Shown here one piece after another: positions 6,567-10,466 of a stretch of DNA of 10,466 bases (within the stretch, counting starts at the first letter, position 1; each line of letters begins with the position of its first letter). The translations under genes were made by a program, and so were the position numbers. The notes below the pieces were generated by a model. The model was given only the letters and a program-made list of their open reading frames with translations. It was not told the DNA's origin and did no database searches. Source of the DNA: Actinomycetota bacterium (GTDB lineage Bacteria; Actinomycetota; Actinomycetes; Actinomycetales; Microbacteriaceae); the NCBI GenBank assembly GCA_009704705.1, contig WLDR01000042.1, forward strand, positions 1 through 10,466, written 5' to 3'.

Positions 6567-6580
6567 AACTGTTAACAGTT
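6567..6580. promoter_or_regulatory. Perfect 14-bp palindrome AACTGTTAACAGTT, candidate operator
   Basis: This perfectly symmetric sequence lies 31 nt before the permease start. TTCGCGAA (6558-6565), another perfect palindrome, sits directly upstream. The form suits a dimeric regulator of the LacI, GntR or DeoR type, families that commonly control sugar importers. The surrounding 6488-6611 gap is clearly richer in A and T than the genes and holds no ORF, so it probably contains an internal promoter for the transporter genes. Confidence 0.5.
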
Positions 6581-6611
6581 AAAGCGATTTTCGAATCAAC
6601 GGAGAATCGAA

Positions 6612-7640
6612 ATGACTCAAACCGAATCTGGCTCTCGTGTCCTCACAGCGAGCCGCTTCCGTTTGTCCAGAGGTCTGCTCACCATGGCGGTTTCGCTCGT
6701 GGTGCTCTTCGCGCTGAGTGCGGCACTTGCTCCAAGCTCGGTGTCGGTCAACGTGGTGTCGAGTTGGCTCCAGTTCTCCGCGATTCTCGCCATTATCGGC
6801 CTCGGTCAGATGCTTGTCGTGCAACAGGGCGGAATCGACCTGTCGGTAGCCGGTGCCGTCTCGTTGGCCATCGTCGTGTCGAGCCAGGTCCCCAATGGGC
6901 GTGACGACGGCATTCCGCTAGCAATCGTCTATGGCCTCGCCTACGCCATCGGCGCCGGTTTGTTGAACGCTTTCCTGATCGGCTATCTCAAGCTCAACGC
7001 GATTATCGCGACTCTCGGAACGAACGCACTTCTCTTCGGTGCGGTTCTCATGGTGTCAGGTGGCATTCCTCAGATCTCAACGGACCTTCTCCAGACGTTG
7101 GCGGGTGGCGAGACGTTCGGAATCCCAAACTCAATGTATGTCGCCGTCGTCGTCCTCATTGTTGTCGTTGTTGTGACAAAAAATACGGCCGCCGGTCGCC
7201 GATTTGAAATGGTCGGAGCAAATCAACGTGCCGGTAAGGCGATGGGTCTGCGCGTGCGCTCACACGAGGGACTCTCCTACGTTTGGGCCCAAATTCTTTA
7301 CTGGCTTGCGGGTTTCCTCATCGCGGGAATCGTGTCGCAGCCGACTGCTTACATGGGCAACGCTTATCTGTTGCCTTCCGTCGCCGTCGTTGTCTTGGGT
7401 GGCACGTCTCTTCTTGGTGGGCGCGGATACCCCGTCGCCACATTCGTCGCAGCTCTCTTCTTAAAGCAGCTCGACCAGTTTGTTATCTCGCTCGGCGTTC
7501 CCTATGCCGTCCAGACGATTGTTCAGGCTGCGGCGCTCGCCGTCGGTGTAGCTATCTACACCGTCAATTGGCGCGGGGTCCGCGTCCGGTTTACTTCCCT
7601 GTTCGCAGGAAAGGTGAAGTCCGCAACCGCGGCTTCATGA
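6612..7640 (+). CDS. Ribose-type ABC transporter permease (RbsC-like)
   Basis: This inner-membrane permease (BPD_transp_2, CUT2-type) of 342 residues would form the channel of a sugar or polyol importer. About ten hydrophobic segments can be seen, roughly at 24-41, 53-70, 76-91, 101-124, 129-149, 174-189, 223-243, 252-268, 274-292 and 299-318. The family signatures QGGIDLSVA (72-80, usually GGIDLSVG) and VLGGTSLLGGRGYP (261-274) are present. GRRFEMVGANQRAGKAMGL (195-213) is the cytoplasmic loop expected to contact the ATPase. The ATG has GGAG 7 nt upstream (6601-6604). It is the first transporter gene and precedes the binding protein and ATPase, unlike the rbsDACBK order. It may be cotranscribed with the dehydrogenases or start from the gap upstream. 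Confidence 0.92.
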   Translation: MTQTESGSRVLTASRFRLSRGLLTMAVSLVVLFALSAALAPSSVSVNVVSSWLQFSAILAIIGLGQMLVVQQGGIDLSVAGAVSLAIVVSSQVPNGRDDGIPLAIVYGLAYAIGAGLLNAFLIGYLKLNAIIATLGTNALLFGAVLMVSGGIPQISTDLLQTLAGGETFGIPNSMYVAVVVLIVVVVVTKNTAAGRRFEMVGANQRAGKAMGLRVRSHEGLSYVWAQILYWLAGFLIAGIVSQPTAYMGNAYLLPSVAVVVLGGTSLLGGRGYPVATFVAALFLKQLDQFVISLGVPYAVQTIVQAAALAVGVAIYTVNWRGVRVRFTSLFAGKVKSATAAS

Positions 7641-7647
7641 CAAGAAA

Positions 7648-7667
7648 TTTCGACGAGGTCGTCGAAA
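7648..7667 (+). promoter_or_regulatory. Inverted repeat between permease and binding-protein genes
   Basis: TTTCGACGA (7648-7656) and TCGTCGAAA (7659-7667) are perfect complementary arms around GG. It starts 7 nt after the permease stop and ends 29 nt before the Shine-Dalgarno of the binding protein. In transcripts it would form a tight hairpin that could shield or stabilise the downstream message; as DNA it could be an operator. No T-run follows. Confidence 0.45.
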
Positions 7668-7708
7668 GTGGACAACGCCTTTGTTGTTCAGAGTGGAAAG
7701 GAAATCAC

Positions 7709-8806
7709 ATGATCCGCAGTAAGAAGAGCATCGCGCTCGCCCTTACGCTGGTCGCTGCTTCAATGGCCCTCGCGGGTTGTAGCACAGCGGCCACAGACAG
7801 TGGTTCCGGCGAAGCAGTTGCCGGTGCTCCTGACTGGTGTGGCCCGAAGGAGATCTCGCTTGGTCTCCTCGACGGCTACGGTGGCAACAGCTGGCGCCTC
7901 GTCACCACCAACGCTGGTGCTGAAGAAGTTGCCAAGTGCCCAAGCGTCGTTGAGTACCTCTATGCAGATGGTCAAGGCGACGTTCAGAAGTCAATCTCGG
8001 ACATCGAGGGCATGGTCGCCAAGGGCGTCAACGCACTCGTTGTTTTCCCTGACGCTGGTGAGGCCATGTTGCCGACCCTGAAGAAGGCCTTCGACGCTGG
8101 TGTTGTCACGGTTCCTTACCGTGTTAACCCGGGCGGCGCGGACGGCGTTGACTACACCGCATGGGTGGGTGCTGACTTCGTCACCGATGGTAAGAACTGG
8201 GCCAACTTCATCAAGGAGCAGTTCCCCGCCGGCGCAAAGATCCTGTTCCTCTCGGGTCCTGCTGGAAACAGCCAGGGCGAGGACGAGCTCAAGGGAATGA
8301 AGTCGGTTCTGACCGACCCCTCCTACGAGTTCATTGGAGCAAGCCCGTTCGAAGTTACCAACTGGGACCCCGCAAAGACCCAGGAAGTTCTGACGGCAGC
8401 CATCGCTAAGTACCCCCAGATTGACGTCATCGTGTCGGACTTCGGTCCTTCGCTCGTTGGCGCTCTTCCGGAGTTCACCAAGGCTGGCAAGTCGATCCCT
8501 GCTCTCGTGACCTCGGACGGTAACGTTCTCGGTTGCTTCTGGGAAGACAACAACGCCGCTAACCCGGACTTCAAGCTGTTCACGGTTGCAACCGGTACCG
8601 ACAACGTTCGTCTCGCTGTTCAGTACGCAATCGCAACGGCAACGGGCGGAGTCGTTCCGTCGAGCACCATGTTCGACGCACCGGTCTTCGAGAACTCGGT
8701 ATCGGGTGACCCGAGCCCCGTGCAGTGCCGCAAGGACCTGCCGGGTGCGATCTACCTCTCGTCTGGCCTTTCGGCTGACAAGCAGGCAGCGCTCATCAAC
8801 AAGTAA
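7709..8806 (+). CDS. Sugar-type ABC transporter substrate-binding lipoprotein (RbsB-like)
   Basis: This 365-residue Peripla_BP_4-type protein captures the substrate outside the membrane and delivers it to the permease. Residues 1-23 form a lipoprotein signal (basic MIRSKK, hydrophobic stretch, lipobox L21-A22-G23-C24); C24 should be lipidated. The mature part has LGLLDGYGGNSWR (51-63), ADGQGDVQKSISDIEGMVAKGVNALVVFP (given in two parts: ADGQGDVQKSISDIE at 86-100 and GMVAKGVNALVVFP at 101-114), and the hinge-type segment VTSDGNVLG (267-275). Four cysteines remain in the mature protein (C44, C77, C276, C340), possibly two disulfides. The ATG is fixed by AAAGGA (7697-7702) 6 nt upstream and by the signal peptide; an open frame extending to 7283 is only overlap with the permease. 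Codon choice looks more uniform (many GGT, GTT, AAG, GAC) than in its neighbours, consistent with high expression. The ligand is unknown. Confidence 0.93.
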   Translation: MIRSKKSIALALTLVAASMALAGCSTAATDSGSGEAVAGAPDWCGPKEISLGLLDGYGGNSWRLVTTNAGAEEVAKCPSVVEYLYADGQGDVQKSISDIEGMVAKGVNALVVFPDAGEAMLPTLKKAFDAGVVTVPYRVNPGGADGVDYTAWVGADFVTDGKNWANFIKEQFPAGAKILFLSGPAGNSQGEDELKGMKSVLTDPSYEFIGASPFEVTNWDPAKTQEVLTAAIAKYPQIDVIVSDFGPSLVGALPEFTKAGKSIPALVTSDGNVLGCFWEDNNAANPDFKLFTVATGTDNVRLAVQYAIATATGGVVPSSTMFDAPVFENSVSGDPSPVQCRKDLPGAIYLSSGLSADKQAALINK

Positions 8807-8821
8807 CACCTAGCAGTACCC

Positions 8822-8859
8822 GTTGGGCTGGTCGATCATTCATGGTTGGCCAGCCCAAC
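8822..8859 (+). terminator. Stem-loop after the binding-protein gene (attenuator or mRNA stabiliser)
   Basis: GTTGGGCTGG (8822-8831) pairs perfectly with CCAGCCCAAC (8850-8859). In RNA the stem can continue inward through alternating G:U and Watson-Crick pairs to leave a loop of about 6 nt. It starts 15 nt after the binding-protein stop. No immediate T-tract follows; a TTTT lies about 10 nt further. Such a hairpin would let more binding protein than ATPase be made by partial termination or by protecting the upstream message. Confidence 0.6.
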
Positions 8860-8884
8860 ACCCCCTCAACTTTTGCGATCGAGC

Positions 8885-8898
8885 GGGCCAGAAGGCCC
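8885..8898 (+). repeat. Short GC hairpin before the ATPase gene
   Basis: GGGCC (8885-8889) and GGCCC (8894-8898) pair around the loop AGAA. It lies between the larger hairpin at 8822-8859 and the Shine-Dalgarno GGAG at 8911-8914. It may add to the intercistronic control of ATPase expression, but it is short and could be incidental. Confidence 0.3.
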
Positions 8899-8920
8899 CA
8901 AACCCAAGACGGAGCATCCC

Positions 8921-10466
8921 TTGCCAAAGTCGACTTCAACTCACGCCTCAACTCTGAGCCTGTCTGGAATCACAAAGCGCTTCGCGGGCGTCGCGGCTTT
9001 GGCCGACGTCGATTTTGAAGTCCGCTCCGGCGAAGTGCACGCTCTGCTCGGCGAAAACGGCGCAGGCAAGTCGACGCTCATGAACGTTGCAACCGGTACC
9101 TACCAGCCTGACGCGGGAAAGATTACGTTTGAGGGCCAGGCCATTGGCACTCTCACCCCAAAACTGGCGGCCAAGCTCGGCATCGCGTTCGTGCACCAGC
9201 ACCCGGCAGTTTTGCCTGACCTCAGCGTCGAAGACAATTTGCGCGCGGCGCTTCCTTCTCAGTTCTTTTCGCCGGCCAAAGATGCAAAGAAGATCGCAAC
9301 GGAAATTCTTCAGGGCGTCGGCCTCGATGTTGATTTGCGCGACCGCGTCGAAGACCTCTCGGTTGCTCAGACACACCTTCTCGAAATCGCCAAGGCGTTT
9401 GCTCTCAAGCCACGCTTGATGATTCTGGATGAGCCCACGGCACCACTGGGCAAAGAAGCCGTTGACCTTCTCTTTTCGCGCGTGCGCAAAGAAGTTGCTG
9501 CCGGGGTGGCCGTCGTCTACATCACGCACCGACTTGCTGAAGTTCGCGAGATGGCCGACCGTGTCACGGTCTTGCGTGACGGCAAGATGCGCGGTGTCGC
9601 CGAAGTCTCCAAGATCTCGGACGAAGAATTGCTCTCGATGATCATTGGTAGAGAACTCGAGCACACGTTCCCGGCAAAATCTGCAAAGCCCGGAGAAGTT
9701 AACTTTCGTCTTTCTGGCTTTACCGGCACTGGCTTCAAGAACGTCGCGGTGGAGTCTCGTCGCGGCGAGATACTCGGAGTCTCGGGCGTTGTTGGTAACG
9801 GACAGTCAGACTTCATGAAGACATTGGCGGGGCTCGAATCATTTTCGGGCATCGTCGAAGTCGGTGGACAATCGCTCACCTCGCGCGAACTCTTGAAGCG
9901 CTCAGCGTATTTGCCGGCTGACCGACTGCACGAAGGTCTCGCGATGACGCTGAACGTGCGCGAAAACGCTGCGATTCTTGCGCTCAAGAAGTTCACAAAC
10001 ATCAAGTTGATCAATGCAAAGCGCGAGAGCAAAGACGTTCTGGCAACCTTGAATGAGCTCGCCGTCAAGGCGCCCTCGGCCGAAGCAAACGTTTCCTCGC
10101 TGTCTGGCGGTAACCAGCAAAAGGTTGTCATGGCGCGAGCTCTTCTCAGTGAGCCTCTCATCGTTATTGCGGATGAGCCAACTCAAGGTGTCGATGTCGG
10201 CGCGCGCGCCGAAATCTATCGACTTCTTCGCGAAATCTCCGAGTCCGGCGTTCCCGTGGTCGTGAACTCTTCGGACGCGAAGGAACTCGAAGGTTTGTGC
10301 GACCAGGTCATCGTGATGTCACGTGGACACGTCGTGGACAGCCTTCGCGGTAAGGATCTCACCGAGGCGCGAATGATTAAGTCCGCCGTCACCGCCACGA
10401 CACAGTCGGTATCCGTCGTCGACGGTTCCTACGGTGCACGCAAGATAACGCGACTTGGCCGGTTCG
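8921..10466 (+). CDS. Ribose-type ABC transporter ATPase with two nucleotide-binding domains (RbsA-like), 3' end missing
   Basis: This cytoplasmic ATPase would power the importer. The frame is open for 515 codons to the window edge. The start is TTG at 8921 with GGAG 6 nt upstream (8911-8914); no earlier in-frame ATG fits. Domain 1 has Walker A GENGAGKST (44-52), Q-loop Q93, signature LSVAQ (146-150, usually LSVGQ), Walker B LMILDEP (166-172) and H203. Domain 2 has a degenerate Walker A GVVGNGQSD (289-297) lacking the GK[ST], signature LSGGNQQ (394-400) and Walker B LIVIADEPTQGVD (413-425). A degenerate second Walker A is normal for this family. Typical RbsA proteins end near residue 500; here about 27 residues follow the usual EARMIKSAV end without a stop (TATTQSVSVVDGSYGARKIT, then RLGRF). 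That may be a tail or a linker into a fused permease. Confidence 0.93.
   Translation, partial: MPKSTSTHASTLSLSGITKRFAGVAALADVDFEVRSGEVHALLGENGAGKSTLMNVATGTYQPDAGKITFEGQAIGTLTPKLAAKLGIAFVHQHPAVLPDLSVEDNLRAALPSQFFSPAKDAKKIATEILQGVGLDVDLRDRVEDLSVAQTHLLEIAKAFALKPRLMILDEPTAPLGKEAVDLLFSRVRKEVAAGVAVVYITHRLAEVREMADRVTVLRDGKMRGVAEVSKISDEELLSMIIGRELEHTFPAKSAKPGEVNFRLSGFTGTGFKNVAVESRRGEILGVSGVVGNGQSDFMKTLAGLESFSGIVEVGGQSLTSRELLKRSAYLPADRLHEGLAMTLNVRENAAILALKKFTNIKLINAKRESKDVLATLNELAVKAPSAEANVSSLSGGNQQKVVMARALLSEPLIVIADEPTQGVDVGARAEIYRLLREISESGVPVVVNSSDAKELEGLCDQVIVMSRGHVVDSLRGKDLTEARMIKSAVTATTQSVSVVDGSYGARKITRLGRF

Noticed and set aside
7283..7708. In-frame extension upstream of the binding-protein start
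   Set aside because: It overlaps the permease in another frame, shows no family similarity, and the internal ATG at 7709 has a good ribosome site followed by a complete lipoprotein signal peptide.
7991..8809. Long open frame antisense to the binding-protein gene (272 codons)
   Set aside because: Highly biased codon use in the real gene creates few stops on the opposite strand; the translated product shows no recognisable motif.
8948..9664. Open frame antisense to the ATPase (238 codons)
   Set aside because: The plus-strand frame carries Walker A, signature and Walker B motifs; the antisense product shows none.

Overview
The window looks like chromosomal DNA of an actinobacterium, most probably a moderately GC-rich member of the Microbacteriaceae. 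This is inference from the estimated base composition (mid to high fifties percent GC by eye), tight gene packing with 1-2 nt gene junctions, a TTG start, and the style of the lipoprotein and transporter genes. I see no tRNA, rRNA, CRISPR array, transposase or integrase.

Left part, minus strand (1-2193): the end of a histidine-utilisation (hut) operon. hutU (urocanate hydratase) is complete, and hutI (imidazolonepropionase) follows 11 nt after it and runs off the left edge. These are consecutive steps of histidine breakdown. A perfect 16-bp hairpin (2238-2273) separates hut from the next minus-strand gene.

Middle (2309-6487): a gene for a PRISE-type reductase (relative of plant progesterone 5-beta-reductase and iridoid synthase) on the minus strand diverges from a plus-strand set of three dehydrogenases. 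These are a short-chain dehydrogenase (SDR), a compact zinc-type medium-chain dehydrogenase without the structural-zinc lobe, and a butanediol-dehydrogenase-like zinc enzyme. The three genes overlap by 1 nt or are separated by 2 nt, so they form one translationally coupled unit. The 245-nt divergent region holds a good sigma-70-like promoter, two related 22-bp imperfect palindromes, a 10-bp direct repeat that brackets the promoter, and a perfect 9-bp stem-loop in the leader.

Right part (6612-10466): a ribose-type (CUT2-like) ABC importer in the order permease, lipoprotein binding protein, double ATPase; the ATPase runs off the right edge. A perfect 14-bp palindrome lies upstream of the permease. 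Hairpins lie on both sides of the binding-protein gene, as expected where the binding protein is made in excess over the other subunits.

Working model (inference): the importer takes up a sugar alcohol, a sugar or a diol, the SDR and two zinc dehydrogenases oxidise it, and the PRISE-like enzyme reduces an enone/enal-type or carbonyl intermediate. The exact substrate cannot be read from the sequence. No kinase, aldolase or transcription regulator for this pathway is inside the window; they may lie to the right. Nothing here proves a wholly new system. The most unusual points are a PRISE reductase in what appears to be a carbohydrate/polyol locus, the structured divergent regulatory region, and the ATPase with a doubly degenerate second site and a possible C-terminal fusion.
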